Source: Caproiciproducens galactitolivorans (GTDB lineage: Bacteria; Bacillota; Clostridia; Oscillospirales; Acutalibacteraceae). From it: a stretch of 64,000 nucleotides of DNA. Below, piece by piece: positions 26,914 to 36,469 of the stretch. Made by a program: the position numbers and the translations under genes. The stretch spans positions 186,001 to 250,000 of the forward strand of contig NZ_JAPOHA010000003.1 of the NCBI RefSeq assembly GCF_026672255.1, given 5' to 3'. Within the stretch, counting starts at the first letter, position 1. Each line of letters begins with the position of its first letter. The notes beneath the pieces are model-generated. The model was not told where the DNA came from, did no database searches, and worked only from the letters and a program-made list of their open reading frames with translations.

Positions 26914-26977
26914 ATAATGATAAAATCATATTCAAGCAAAGGCGCTTAACTTAAATATGTTGGGCGCCTGTCTTTTT
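26914..26977 (+). promoter_or_regulatory. Probable leader with terminator-like hairpin before the peptide transporter
   Basis: The 340-bp gap before the binding-protein gene holds a TATAAT box at 26914-26919 with a poor -35. After it comes a hairpin GGCGC-AAC / GTT-GCGCC at 26941-26968, followed by TGTCTTTTT. A terminator-like hairpin between promoter and gene could attenuate the operon or end a small RNA. The remaining 85 bp to the gene is AT-rich and has a GAGAGG ribosome site. Confidence 0.45.
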
Positions 26978-27064
26978 ACCCCGAACGCTTTGCTGTGATA
27001 AAGCATTTTAGTGTTAATGTGGAGCATAAATAAAGAATATAGAAAAAGAAGAGAGGTTTTATGA

Positions 27065-28645
27065 ATGAAAAAGAGGAAAAGACTGCTGTCGGCCGTACTT
27101 GCGGCGGTAATCGCCTGTTCCGGCCTGGCGGCCTGCTCCGGTGGCAAAGGGGCGTCGAGCGGTTCCCCAGCATCCGGGACAAAAAGCCGCGCGCAGGACA
27201 CGCTGATCTACGCGCAGGGCGCGGATCCAAGGGGACTGGACCCGGCGCTGGTTGACGACGGCGAATCGGCAAAAATCATTGTCAACATTTACGAAGGTCT
27301 TTTGAAGTACAACAAAGATTCCACAGAAGTGGAGCCCTGCCTCGCGGAAAGCTGGGATGTCAGCAAAGACGGCCTTACATACACCTTCCACCTGAAAAAG
27401 GGCGTGAAATTCCACGACGGCACGGACTTCAACGCGGACGCGGTGAAATTCAACATTGACCGCCAGATTCCGCCGAAGGTAACGGAGGACATGGGCTACG
27501 CCGGCTTTGTATTCGGTTCGGTTAAGAGCGTGGAAGCGGTCGACCCGTACACGGTGAAGATTAACATGAAAGCGGCCTGCACGCCGTTCCTCAATAACCT
27601 TGCCATGTCCCTCGGCGCGCCGATGATCAGCCCGAAAGCGCTCCAGGATAATCAGAACAATGTAAACGAACATCCCTGCGGCACCGGCCCGTACAAATTT
27701 GTGAGCTGGACCAAGAGCCAGAACATTGTTTTGACCCGCAACGACAATTACTGGGGAACCAAGGCGGTTACCAAAAACGTAATCTTCAAGTTTATCAAGG
27801 ATAATTCCGCGCGTGTTGTCGCACTGAACAACGGGGAAGCGGATGTTATCGATGGAATCGACGCCACCGTTGTCAGCCAGATTCAGAGCGCGGGGAACAA
27901 AATCTACGAAGCGCCCGGCATGAATATCAACTATATGGCTTACAATACGACCAAAGCGCCGTTTACGGATGCGAAAGCCCGCACCGCGGTTTCGCAGGCG
28001 GTGAATGTTCCGGAACTCGTAAAGAGCCTTTATCAGGGGTATTCCGATCCGGCAACGTCCGTCATGCCTTCCTTTATGCCCGGCTACGACGCCGGCATCA
28101 AGCAGGTCCCCTATGACGCGGCTGCGGCGAAAAGCGCTTTGGCGGCGGCGGGCATAAAATCCGTTCATATGATTACCTATTCCAACCCGCGGCCGTACAA
28201 CACGGCGAACGGCCAGGCGCTTGCCGAAGCGGTTCAGGGCTACCTGAGCAAGGTCGGCGTAAAAGCCGTTATCGATTCCTACGACTGGACCACATACAAA
28301 GAGAAAGTGAAAGCGGGCGATTACGACATCTGCTTCTACGGCTGGACGGGCGACAACGGCGATCCGGACAACTTTATGGAGCTGATGACCGACAAGGACC
28401 CGACCATGAACGTCGCGCGTTACAACAACCCCGCATTTAAAGCGCTGATCGACAAGGGCGTTGCCGCGCCCGCGGGCGACGCGCGGAACAAGATTTATAC
28501 CGACCTTGAAAACATGGCTGCCAAAGAGGCTGTATGGCTCCCGATTTCCCACGGAAAGACCCTTTGCGGGTACAGAAGCAATGTGAAAGACTTCTACTAC
28601 CACATGACCGGCGTTGTGTTCCTTTCCGGTGTTTCCAAAGGTTAA
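27065..28645 (+). CDS. Oligopeptide/dipeptide ABC transporter, substrate-binding lipoprotein
   Basis: This 526-residue family-5 extracellular solute-binding protein has a lipoprotein signal peptide (Lys/Arg-rich start, hydrophobic core, lipobox LAAC with Cys near residue 24) followed by a Gly/Ser linker. The SBP_bac_5 signature region (EPCLAESWDVSKDGLTYTFHLKKGVKFHDG) lies near residue 100. It is anchored outside the membrane and delivers peptides or similar ligands to the downstream permeases. The start is the ATG at 27065; an overlapping ATG at 27061 is out of frame. Confidence 0.93.
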   Translation: MKKRKRLLSAVLAAVIACSGLAACSGGKGASSGSPASGTKSRAQDTLIYAQGADPRGLDPALVDDGESAKIIVNIYEGLLKYNKDSTEVEPCLAESWDVSKDGLTYTFHLKKGVKFHDGTDFNADAVKFNIDRQIPPKVTEDMGYAGFVFGSVKSVEAVDPYTVKINMKAACTPFLNNLAMSLGAPMISPKALQDNQNNVNEHPCGTGPYKFVSWTKSQNIVLTRNDNYWGTKAVTKNVIFKFIKDNSARVVALNNGEADVIDGIDATVVSQIQSAGNKIYEAPGMNINYMAYNTTKAPFTDAKARTAVSQAVNVPELVKSLYQGYSDPATSVMPSFMPGYDAGIKQVPYDAAAAKSALAAAGIKSVHMITYSNPRPYNTANGQALAEAVQGYLSKVGVKAVIDSYDWTTYKEKVKAGDYDICFYGWTGDNGDPDNFMELMTDKDPTMNVARYNNPAFKALIDKGVAAPAGDARNKIYTDLENMAAKEAVWLPISHGKTLCGYRSNVKDFYYHMTGVVFLSGVSKG

Positions 28646-28765
28646 CTGGCGTTTGCCGGACAACGCAGAAACTTCTGAATCTTCTATAAATGCCGGAGGT
28701 TGTACGTTACGACTTCCGGCATTCTCCTGTTTTCTTCGGATGACTGCAACGAAAGGTTGTTAATA

Positions 28766-29782
28766 ATGTTCAAATATATTGTCAAGCGCATTCTGATGCT
28801 GATTCCCGTACTGCTGGGCGTTTCCGTCATTGTGTTCTTAATTATGCGCGTCTTTTCGCCGGACCCGGCTCCGATTGTTTTGGGGCAGCATGCAACGGCG
28901 GAGGCCGCAAACGCGTGGCGGGCGGCAAACGGCCTGGACAAGCCGCTTTACATTCAGTTCTTTGATTTTCTGAAGGGCGCCGTTACCGGAAATCTGGGGA
29001 CTTCCTACTACACCAAAACGCCTGTTACACAGGAGATTTTGGCCCGGTTCCCGGCAACCATCGAGCTTGCGCTTGCCGCAATCATTTTAGCGTCCGTTTT
29101 CGGAATCCTGATCGGCGTCATTTCCGCCGTGAAAAAGAATTCCGTATTTGACCACGCCGGCATGCTGCTTGCGCTGATCGGCGTTTCCATGCCGATCTTC
29201 TGGCTGGGCATTCTGCTGATCATCCTGTTTGCCGGTGTCTGGCACATCCTGCCTTCCGGCGGCAGAATCGATCCGCTGCTGCAGCCCGTTGTGTCGAGCG
29301 GGTTCTATATTTATGACACGCTTGCTTCCGGCGATACCGAAGCGTTCGCCGACGTCCTGCGGCACTTAATCCTTCCGGCGCTGGCGCTCGGAATGTACTC
29401 CATGGCGATTATTACCCGCATGACGCGTTCCAGCATGCTGGAAACCATGAATCAGGATTACATACGTACGGCGCGCGCGAAGGGCATTTCCGAAAACCGG
29501 GTGGTTTCGCACCATGCCCTGCGCAACGCGATGATTCCGGTTACGACGGTTATCGGCCTGCAGCTCGGTTCCCTTTTGGGCGGCGCGGTTTTAACGGAAA
29601 CCGTGTTTTCCTGGCCGGGAATCGGCAACTATACCGTAGAATGCATCCTGAAATCCGACTTTCCGGTCGTTCAGGGGGTCGTCCTGCTGATTGCCTGTAT
29701 TTTTGTGCTGATCAACCTTGCGGTGGATATCATCTATGCATTCATTGATCCCCGCATCAAATTTTCAAAGAAGGAGGCTTAG
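28766..29782 (+). CDS. Peptide ABC transporter permease, DppB type
   Basis: This 338-residue membrane protein starts MFKYIVKRILMLIPVLLGVSVIVF, typical of DppB/OppB. It has about six membrane segments and the EAA-like loop RTARAKGISENRVVSHHALRNA near residue 230. The frame is open to 28700; the ATG at 28766 matches the family start. In the 120-bp gap after the binding-protein gene, a hairpin (ATGCCGGA/TTCCGGCAT, about 28689-28722) may reduce read-through, so that binding protein is made in excess. Confidence 0.92.
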   Translation: MFKYIVKRILMLIPVLLGVSVIVFLIMRVFSPDPAPIVLGQHATAEAANAWRAANGLDKPLYIQFFDFLKGAVTGNLGTSYYTKTPVTQEILARFPATIELALAAIILASVFGILIGVISAVKKNSVFDHAGMLLALIGVSMPIFWLGILLIILFAGVWHILPSGGRIDPLLQPVVSSGFYIYDTLASGDTEAFADVLRHLILPALALGMYSMAIITRMTRSSMLETMNQDYIRTARAKGISENRVVSHHALRNAMIPVTTVIGLQLGSLLGGAVLTETVFSWPGIGNYTVECILKSDFPVVQGVVLLIACIFVLINLAVDIIYAFIDPRIKFSKKEA

Positions 29783-29788
29783 CCTGTT

Positions 29789-30703
29789 ATGCGTATTCAT
29801 CAAGCGGAACTTCCGCAGCCCGAATTTCCGGAGCAGACGGCCGACCTTCCGGAAAAGCCGGAATCCCAGTTAAAAGAGATGTGGGAGGCGCTTTGCGAGG
29901 ACAAAGCCGCCCTTACCGGCCTGTTTGTGATTCTGTTTCTTGTACTGGTCGCCATCTTCGGGCCGTTTATCATGCCCTGCGACCCGAATCTTTCCGATAT
30001 GACGAAAAGCTTTATCTGGCCGAATTCCGAGCACTGGTTCGGCACCGACCAGCTTGGCCGCGATATTTTCAGCCGTGTCATTTCCGGTACGCGCATCTCC
30101 CTGACCGTCGGCCTGAGCGCGGTTGCCATTTCCCTGACCATCGGCGTGGTGCTTGGCTCCATTGCCGGATACCGCGGCGGCAAAACGGATACCGTGATCA
30201 TGCGTTTTATGGACATGATGCTTGCGATTCCCTCCATTCTTCTGGCGATCGCCTTCATGGCGGCGCTGGGCAAGGGCATCGACAAGGCGGTTATCGCCAT
30301 CGGCCTTGTTTCCATTCCGGAATACGCGCGGATTGTGCGCGGATGTATCCTGTCCGTTAAGGAAAATGACTATATCCAGGCGGCGCGCGTCATCGGCAAT
30401 AAAAACAGCCGCATTATCTTTAAACATATTCTTCCCAACGTTCTTTCCTCGATTGTGGTGCGGGCGACGCTGGGTATTTCCACCGCCGTTCTGGACACCG
30501 CGGCGCTCGGCTTTCTGGGCCTCGGCGTACAGCCGCCGGCAGCCGAATGGGGCGATATGCTGGGCCGGGCAAGGGGCTTTATTTTCACCGCGCCCTACAC
30601 GCTGATTTTCCCAGGCGTCGCCATTACTCTGACGGTTCTGGCGTTCAACCTGCTTGGCGACGGCCTGCGCGACGCGCTGGACCCGAAAATGAGAAAGAAT
30701 TGA
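29789..30703 (+). CDS. Peptide ABC transporter permease, DppC type
   Basis: This 304-residue permease has a cytoplasmic N-terminus rich in Pro and Glu. It also has the DppC hallmark HWFGTDQLGRDIFSRVISGTR near residue 80 and the loop ARVIGNKNSRIIFKHILPN near residue 195. It forms the channel with the DppB-type partner. It lies 6 bp after that gene and is preceded by AGGAGG. Confidence 0.93.
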   Translation: MRIHQAELPQPEFPEQTADLPEKPESQLKEMWEALCEDKAALTGLFVILFLVLVAIFGPFIMPCDPNLSDMTKSFIWPNSEHWFGTDQLGRDIFSRVISGTRISLTVGLSAVAISLTIGVVLGSIAGYRGGKTDTVIMRFMDMMLAIPSILLAIAFMAALGKGIDKAVIAIGLVSIPEYARIVRGCILSVKENDYIQAARVIGNKNSRIIFKHILPNVLSSIVVRATLGISTAVLDTAALGFLGLGVQPPAAEWGDMLGRARGFIFTAPYTLIFPGVAITLTVLAFNLLGDGLRDALDPKMRKN

Positions 30704-30718
30704 GGGCGGTGAATTTTC

Positions 30719-31699
30719 ATGTTACTTGAAGTAAACCATTTAAAGACGGAATTTCAATTGAAGCATGGTACGGTCAACGCGGTGAACGACATCAGCTTTT
30801 CGATCAATAAAGGCGAGATTCTTGCAATCGTCGGCGAATCCGGTTCCGGAAAGAGCGTCACCTCTCTTTCCGTAATGGGACTGGTACGGGAGCCCGGCAA
30901 AGTGGCGGGGGGCGAAATCCTCTTCAAGGGCGAGGACCTTTTGAAAAAGAACGCGAAGGAAATGCAGGCCATTCGCGGTGACCAGATTTCCATGATCTTT
31001 CAGGAGCCGATGACTTCGCTGAATCCGGTTTACCGCATTAAGGATCAGATTATGGAAAGCATTATGACGCATATGAAGCTTTCGAAAAAAGAAGCGTGGG
31101 AAAGGGCGGTGCATATGCTGGAAATCGTCGGCATCCCTTCCCCGAAAGAGCGCGCAATGGATTATCCCCACCAGATGAGCGGCGGGATGCGGCAGAGGGT
31201 CATGATCGCCATGGCGCTTGCCTGCCGTCCGGAGCTTTTGATTGCGGACGAACCCACCACCGCGCTGGACGTGACGATTCAGGCGCAGATTCTGGATCTT
31301 CTGTACCATATGCGCGAAAAATTCAATATGGCGGTGCTGCTGATTACGCACGACCTCGGCGTGGTTTCCGAAGCGGCGGACCGCGTCCTTGTGATGTACT
31401 GCGGCCAGATTGTTGAGGAAGCGGATGTGCGCTCCTTATTTGCAAATCCGATGCATCCCTATACGCTGGGCCTTTTGAAATCCATCCCCCGGCTGGAAGA
31501 TGAAAGCGAAGAGCCGTTATATATGATTCAGGGGATGGTTCCGAACCCGCTGAAAATGCCGGCGGGCTGCCCGTTTTCAGACCGCTGCGACCGGTGCATG
31601 GAGCGCTGCCGCAGGGAAGTGCCCGAATTAAAGGAAACCGACGGCCATAAAGTGCGCTGCTTCCTTTACGATTGTGAAGAAGGGGAGGCGCGGGCATGA
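30719..31699 (+). CDS. Peptide ABC transporter ATP-binding protein, DppD type
   Basis: This 326-residue ATPase has Walker A GESGSGKS near residue 40, signature MSGGMRQR, Walker [13 protein letters not shown] and H-loop LLITHDL. The C-terminal oligopeptide-binding extension has the cysteine cluster [17 protein letters not shown], as in DppD/OppD, some of which carry an iron-sulfur cluster. It overlaps the next ATPase gene by 4 bp. Confidence 0.94.
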   Translation: MLLEVNHLKTEFQLKHGTVNAVNDISFSINKGEILAIVGESGSGKSVTSLSVMGLVREPGKVAGGEILFKGEDLLKKNAKEMQAIRGDQISMIFQEPMTSLNPVYRIKDQIMESIMTHMKLSKKEAWERAVHMLEIVGIPSPKERAMDYPHQMSGGMRQRVMIAMALACRPELLIADEPTTALDVTIQAQILDLLYHMREKFNMAVLLITHDLGVVSEAADRVLVMYCGQIVEEADVRSLFANPMHPYTLGLLKSIPRLEDESEEPLYMIQGMVPNPLKMPAGCPFSDRCDRCMERCRREVPELKETDGHKVRCFLYDCEEGEARA

Positions 31700-32667
31700 G
31701 TGAAGTTTTGGTTGAGGTTAAAAACCTGAAAAAATACTTTCATCTGGAGCATGATTTTTTTGGACGACCGACTTCGGTTCTGAAGGCGGTCGACGACGTT
31801 TCGTTTTCGATACAGAAAGGGGAAGCCTTCGGCCTTGTCGGGGAATCCGGATGCGGAAAAACCACGATCGGCAAAATGCTGGTGAACCTGTACACGCCGA
31901 CGAGCGGAGAAATTCGGTTCGAAGGCACCGATCTGACGAAACTGTCCGAAGAAAAGCGCCGCGGCTTCTGCAAGGATATCCAACTGATTTTTCAGGACCC
32001 GTACGCGTCGCTGAATCCCCGTATGACCGTCGGCGACATCATCGCCGAGCCGATTAAAATCAACAAGCTGCTTCCCGGCAATGAGGTTGAAAAAAGGGTA
32101 ACGTACCTGCTGAACTGCGTTGGGCTCGCCAATCATCTGCGCAACCGCTATCCGCACGAATTTTCCGGCGGGCAGCGCCAGCGCGTCGGCATTGCGCGCG
32201 CGCTCGCGGTGCAGCCGAAGCTGATTGTCTGCGACGAGCCGGTTTCGGCGCTGGACGTTTCGATACAGGCGCAGGTGCTGAATTTGTTGGATGAGCTGAA
32301 AGACGAATTCGGGCTTACCTATTTGTTTATCGCTCATGGCTTGAATGTTGTAAAGCATATCAGCGACCGTGTGGGCGTTATGTATCTGGGAAAGTTGGTG
32401 GAAATCGCGCCGAAAAAGGAATTGTACGCGAATCCGCTGCACCCTTACACACAGGCGCTCCTTTCGGCGATTCCGTCCATTGACCCGACAAAGCCGAAGA
32501 AACGGATTATCCTGACCGGCGACGTTCCCAGCCCGATCAATCCCCCCGAGGGCTGCCGCTTCTGCTCGCGCTGCTTTAAGAAAACGGACGGCTGTAAGGA
32601 ATATGTGCCGAAACTGCGCGAAATTTCCCCCGGTCATTTTGTCGCCTGCCGCCTGTACGAGGAATAA
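31696..32667 (+). CDS. Peptide ABC transporter ATP-binding protein, DppF type
   Basis: This 323-residue ATPase has Walker A GESGCGKT near residue 47, signature FSGGQRQR, Walker [13 protein letters not shown], and C-terminal CRFCSRC. The H-loop reads FIAHGLNVV where relatives usually have SHDL. The catalytic His is kept but the next residue is Gly instead of Asp. It completes a five-gene importer (binding protein, two permeases, two ATPases). Confidence 0.93.
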   Translation: MSEVLVEVKNLKKYFHLEHDFFGRPTSVLKAVDDVSFSIQKGEAFGLVGESGCGKTTIGKMLVNLYTPTSGEIRFEGTDLTKLSEEKRRGFCKDIQLIFQDPYASLNPRMTVGDIIAEPIKINKLLPGNEVEKRVTYLLNCVGLANHLRNRYPHEFSGGQRQRVGIARALAVQPKLIVCDEPVSALDVSIQAQVLNLLDELKDEFGLTYLFIAHGLNVVKHISDRVGVMYLGKLVEIAPKKELYANPLHPYTQALLSAIPSIDPTKPKKRIILTGDVPSPINPPEGCRFCSRCFKKTDGCKEYVPKLREISPGHFVACRLYEE

Positions 32668-32697
32668 AGAACCGGATTCTTTTCCGGTCGGAATAAA

Positions 32698-32742
32698 ACA
32701 AAAAGTGCTGTTTGGACTTTCTGTCCGAACAGCACTTTTTTG
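32698..32742. terminator. Intrinsic terminator of the peptide transporter operon
   Basis: AAAAAGTGCTGTT-GGAC and GTCC-AACAGCACTTTTTT form a stem of about 16 bp followed by T residues. It lies 31 bp after the last ATPase gene. The next 165 bp holds no gene. Confidence 0.88.
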
Positions 32743-32907
32743 TTTATGCAATCCCATTAGCGGTGCCGGGGAAATCGGAAAAACTGTTTCAAAGCGAAAA
32801 GACATGGCTTCGGTTCCCTGCTCAAGTCCTATGCATGAGCGGGAGGGGTGCGCCTGCTTCTGCGCATGGAGAGCAAATGTTTTTTATTATTCTTTATAGA
32901 TTCTATC

Positions 32908-32958
32908 TTGACAATATCCCAGATCAATGCTATAACTGTATTAATACAAATAATACAG
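32908..32958 (+). promoter_or_regulatory. Promoter and palindromic operator of the ytrA-like operon
   Basis: TTGACA (32908-32913) and TATAAC (32931-32936) are separated by 17 bp. Immediately after lies the palindrome CTGTATTA-N7-TAATACAG (32936-32958), covering the transcription start. YtrA-type GntR repressors usually bind such a palindrome and repress their own operon, so this is the likely autoregulatory site. Confidence 0.78.
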
Positions 32959-32977
32959 TACAGCAGGGGTGAAATTC

Positions 32978-33349
32978 GTGTTTACATTGGATTATAAAAG
33001 CAGACTTCCCATTTATGAGCAGCTTTATAAATCCATTACGAAGATGGCTGCACTGGGCGCAATGGACAAGGACGAACCTTTGCCAAGCGTCCGGGCACTG
33101 GCGCAGGAGCTGGGCGTAAACCCGAATACAGTGCAGAAAGCTTACCAAATGCTGGAACGGGATGGAATTATCTATTCGGTTCCGGGGAAAGGCTCGTTTG
33201 TTTCCGGCGGCGGGGCGGCGATCGACCAGCAGCGGGAAATTGCCGGTAAGAAGCTGGAGGAAGCGGTTTTGGCCGCCGCGGACTGCGGCATGGAAAAGTC
33301 GGAAATCCTTGCGAAGGTTAATGCTATTTTTAACGGGAGGGGTCATTAG
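32978..33349 (+). CDS. GntR-family regulator, YtrA type
   Basis: This 123-residue protein has a GntR winged helix (LPIYEQLYKSITKMAALGAM..., then ELGVNPNTVQKAYQMLERDGII at about 45-66). The short C-terminal helix pair defines the YtrA group. A GTG at 32969 is also in frame. The GTG at 32978 gives the family start MFTLDYKS and has an AGGGGTG site 6 bp upstream. It probably represses this operon until a cell-envelope signal appears, as in relatives. Confidence 0.88.
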   Translation: MFTLDYKSRLPIYEQLYKSITKMAALGAMDKDEPLPSVRALAQELGVNPNTVQKAYQMLERDGIIYSVPGKGSFVSGGGAAIDQQREIAGKKLEEAVLAAADCGMEKSEILAKVNAIFNGRGH

Positions 33350-33352
33350 ATA

Positions 33353-34252
33353 ATGATAGAAGTAAGGAATCTTACGAAAAAATTCAATTCGGTCAACGCG
33401 CTGGACGGGATTTCTTTTTCCATCGGCTCCGGTTCGCTGTTTGGCCTTGTCGGCTCAAACGGAGCGGGAAAATCGACGTTCCTGCGCACCCTGGCGGGGA
33501 TATACGAACCGGACGGCGGCGAGATTCTGGTTGATGGAAAAACGCCTTTTGAAAATTCGGATGTAAAATCCAAGCTGTTTTTTATTTCGGATTATCCGTA
33601 TTTCCTGCCGCAGGCTACCCTGAACGATATGGCGGATTTTTACATACGGATTTATCCGAACTGGAGCAAAAAACGTTATGAGGAACTTTGCAGGCTGTTT
33701 CCCATCAGCGCAAAGGATAAAATCAGCAATATGTCGAAAGGAATGCAGCGGCAGGCCGCGCTGATCTGCGCGCTGGCGGCACAGCCGGACTATCTGCTGC
33801 TCGACGAAATATTTGACGGGCTGGACCCGGTTATGCGCCAGCTTTTGAAGCGGATTGTTTCCGGCGAGGTTGCCCAGCGCGACATGACGGTGATCGTGGC
33901 TTCGCACAACCTGCGCGAGCTGGAGGATTTCTGCGATCATATCGGCCTGTTCCACAAGGGCGGGGTGGTTTTCGAACGCGATCTGGACGAATTGAAGCTG
34001 GGAATCAACAAGGTTCAGGCGGTATTGAAGCCAACGCCGGACATCCGCGAATTCGCTCCGCTCGACATTGTAAAAATGGAAAACCGCGGTTCTCTGGTCA
34101 ACCTTGTCGTGCGCGGTTCTAAAGAAGAGATCTTAAATAAAATCAATTCGCTTCATCCGATCTTCGTCGAAATTTTGCCGCTTACGCTCGAGGAAGTATT
34201 TATCAGTGAAATGGAGGTGGCCGGCTATGACATCGACAATATTCTTAACTGA
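33353..34252 (+). CDS. ABC transporter ATP-binding protein, YtrB-like
   Basis: This 299-residue ATPase has Walker A GSNGAGKS near residue 37, Walker B YLLLDEIFDGLD, and switch His in VASHNLRELED. The signature is the divergent MSKGMQRQ instead of LSGGQ, common in exporters of this regulator-linked group. It starts 3 bp after the regulator stop, and its 3' end overlaps the permease gene by 26 bp. Confidence 0.9.
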   Translation: MIEVRNLTKKFNSVNALDGISFSIGSGSLFGLVGSNGAGKSTFLRTLAGIYEPDGGEILVDGKTPFENSDVKSKLFFISDYPYFLPQATLNDMADFYIRIYPNWSKKRYEELCRLFPISAKDKISNMSKGMQRQAALICALAAQPDYLLLDEIFDGLDPVMRQLLKRIVSGEVAQRDMTVIVASHNLRELEDFCDHIGLFHKGGVVFERDLDELKLGINKVQAVLKPTPDIREFAPLDIVKMENRGSLVNLVVRGSKEEILNKINSLHPIFVEILPLTLEEVFISEMEVAGYDIDNILN

Positions 34253-36149
34253 CGGTTGGCGGGAGTTTAAAGTAACTTTTTGGATGGCATTGAAAAAAAT
34301 CCGCGGCATGATAGCGCTGCTGATGCTGCTCATGTTTATCGGTTTTCCTATGATTATCATGATCATGATGTCGAACGTTGTGAATAATACGCAGCAGGTT
34401 TTCACGGTGGATACGCTGAATTCCGCGTACACAGACGGTGTTTCTTTGATGCTGATCTTTGTTATGATGCTTCTCCTGATTTTCACAGTGGTTATCGCCG
34501 TTATGTTGTTCTGTTACCTGCATCGGAAACGAAGTGTGGATCTGTTTCATTCCCTTCCAATCCGGCGCACCCCCATGCTGCTGGGGCGGTACTTCGCCGG
34601 GCTGACCGCGCTCTTTGCACCGATTCTGCTGAATTTTATAATCGTGTCGATTATTGGATTATCCTACCGCATTGATATGCAATACAGTTTTTCGTTTGTC
34701 GGGGGCAAAATGCTGTGGTGTATGCTGATGATTGCCGCGGCGCTGACTTTTTCCGTATTTATGGCGGTCTGCACCGGAACGTCCTTTGATATGGTAATCT
34801 CCATCCTTGGCGTTAACGCCGCGTACCCGCTTCTGATCTATGTCTCCAGCGTGTTTGCGTCCCATCTTCTTCCGGGACTGAAAATTGCCTTAACACCGAA
34901 AACCACAGTGCTTACCGCGTTTTCTCCGTTTGCCGCGGGATTTCTTCCGCTGTTTTACCCATTTGGAAGGAACGGGGATTTAACAGGCGGCGTTTCCGCC
35001 GGTTTTCTCATCTGGTGGATTTTGTGCACCCTGATTCTGTTAGGTGCGTCCATCTTTCTCTGCCGCAGGCGGAAAAGCGAATGCGCGGAAAGTAATTTTG
35101 CCTTTCCTATTCCGAAAATCATCATCCGCTTCATGGTTACGGCAGTGTCCGGTATCGGCTTCGGCGTGCTGCTCCTGATGGCAACAGGCATGCCGGTCAG
35201 CTTCTTTATCGGTGTGATTTCCGGCTCGCTGGCCGCGCACATTGTGGTAGAAGCGGTTTATTCGCGTGGTTTTCAGCAAATGCGGAAAAGTTTTGCATGG
35301 TACGGCGTATTCGCGGCCTCTTTCCTTTTGTTCTACGGGGTACTGGCAACCGGATTTTTCGGGTACGATACCCGCGTGCCAAATGCCGCGGAGGTTGAAA
35401 AAATTGAAGTGACCGCGCCCAATTCCAGAGCTGAAAACCAATTTTACAGTGCAAATGAAAACGAACATTTCCGAAAAATCGGAGAACTCAGCCCGTCCAT
35501 TAAGGATAAGGAGAACATCGGCAAAGTATTGAACATTCATCGCACTTTTACAGAAGATAACCGGAAAACATTCTTCCCCTACGCTTTAAAGGGCAGGGAA
35601 TATGAGAATTTTGTCCTTACCTATCATTTGAAAAACGGCGGAGTAGTAAAAAGATCCTATTCCTATACTTATAACAACTCTGCGGAGGATGCGGCTCAAA
35701 GGCGATCGGATGAAATGATAGAACAAATTACCCAAATAGACGAATACCATAAAACCGCAAGCATTCTGTTTTATCTTGAACCGGAATATATCGACAGTTT
35801 AAATATTTCTATGATTTCCAAGAATGAAGAGGCAAAGGAAATTCCCGTCGTACTGAACCGAAATGAAAAGACGGAGCTGCTGGAAGCATTACGGAAGGAC
35901 TGCCTTAACGGAACGGTCAACTGTGCGTTTAACCCTTACCGCAATGAAGAGAATTTTATGAACATCGTCTTCCGATACGCGGATCCGGTTACTTTAAAGG
36001 ACGGAGAACTGAAAACCCTCCTCGGCGGGTACAGCGGCAAAATCAATATCCGGGGAACCAACAATTTTGCGCTGTACTCCAATGCGGTAAATACGAAAGC
36101 GGTCATTGATAAATATGGCTGGTGCAAATCAGGTTCAACTGCAAAATAA
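34227..36149 (+). CDS. ABC transporter permease with large extracytoplasmic domain
   Basis: This 640-residue protein has several membrane segments in residues 1-380, including a cluster of Met/Ile-rich helices at the start. A final membrane helix near 375-395 is followed by a 240-residue soluble domain (KIEVTAPNSRAENQFYSANENEHFRKIGEL onward), probably outside the cell. The layout matches permeases cotranscribed with YtrA-type regulators in Clostridia. The ATG at 34227, with GGAGGTGG upstream, is preferred over 34206. The transported substrate is unknown. Confidence 0.75.
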   Translation: MTSTIFLTDGWREFKVTFWMALKKIRGMIALLMLLMFIGFPMIIMIMMSNVVNNTQQVFTVDTLNSAYTDGVSLMLIFVMMLLLIFTVVIAVMLFCYLHRKRSVDLFHSLPIRRTPMLLGRYFAGLTALFAPILLNFIIVSIIGLSYRIDMQYSFSFVGGKMLWCMLMIAAALTFSVFMAVCTGTSFDMVISILGVNAAYPLLIYVSSVFASHLLPGLKIALTPKTTVLTAFSPFAAGFLPLFYPFGRNGDLTGGVSAGFLIWWILCTLILLGASIFLCRRRKSECAESNFAFPIPKIIIRFMVTAVSGIGFGVLLLMATGMPVSFFIGVISGSLAAHIVVEAVYSRGFQQMRKSFAWYGVFAASFLLFYGVLATGFFGYDTRVPNAAEVEKIEVTAPNSRAENQFYSANENEHFRKIGELSPSIKDKENIGKVLNIHRTFTEDNRKTFFPYALKGREYENFVLTYHLKNGGVVKRSYSYTYNNSAEDAAQRRSDEMIEQITQIDEYHKTASILFYLEPEYIDSLNISMISKNEEAKEIPVVLNRNEKTELLEALRKDCLNGTVNCAFNPYRNEENFMNIVFRYADPVTLKDGELKTLLGGYSGKINIRGTNNFALYSNAVNTKAVIDKYGWCKSGSTAK

Positions 36150-36221
36150 AAGCGATCATGGAAAAAGAATGTCTTTGAGTTAGAAAATTTTGATGCTTTC
36201 CGTTTGCAAACATCATCCAAC

Positions 36222-36256
36222 GAAAAAGGTGCGAATGAAAATCGCACCTTTTTTGT
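36222..36256 (+). terminator. Intrinsic terminator after the ytrA-like operon
   Basis: AAAAAGGTGCGA and TCGCACCTTTTTT form a stem followed by a T-tract. The rest of the gap to 36469 is AT-rich. It has a TATAAT box near 36397 without a clear -35, and a small AAGGC/GCCTT hairpin ending in T residues near 36418-36440. Confidence 0.85.
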
Positions 36257-36469
36257 TTATTACGGATTTCGTTTCAGCTTTGCCTGTCTGTCGGTCCCGC
36301 CCTTTCCATTCCGATTTTGACGGTAAAAAAGGAAAAAGAAAATTCCTATCAGGGGAATCTTGCCTTTTCTCTTAAAATAATACGGAAAACGGACGATATA
36401 TAATATGAAAATAAAGATAAGGCTAAACCGGCCTTTTTGTTCGAATTGGATATATAAAGGAGGATTATC

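Noticed and set aside
27059-28663. 534-codon minus-strand open frame opposite the peptide-binding protein gene
   Set aside because: It is the antisense shadow of a strongly supported family-5 binding protein; no ribosome site and no recognisable domain.
31666-32805. 379-codon minus-strand open frame opposite the DppF-type gene
   Set aside because: Antisense shadow; it also runs through the operon's terminator hairpin.
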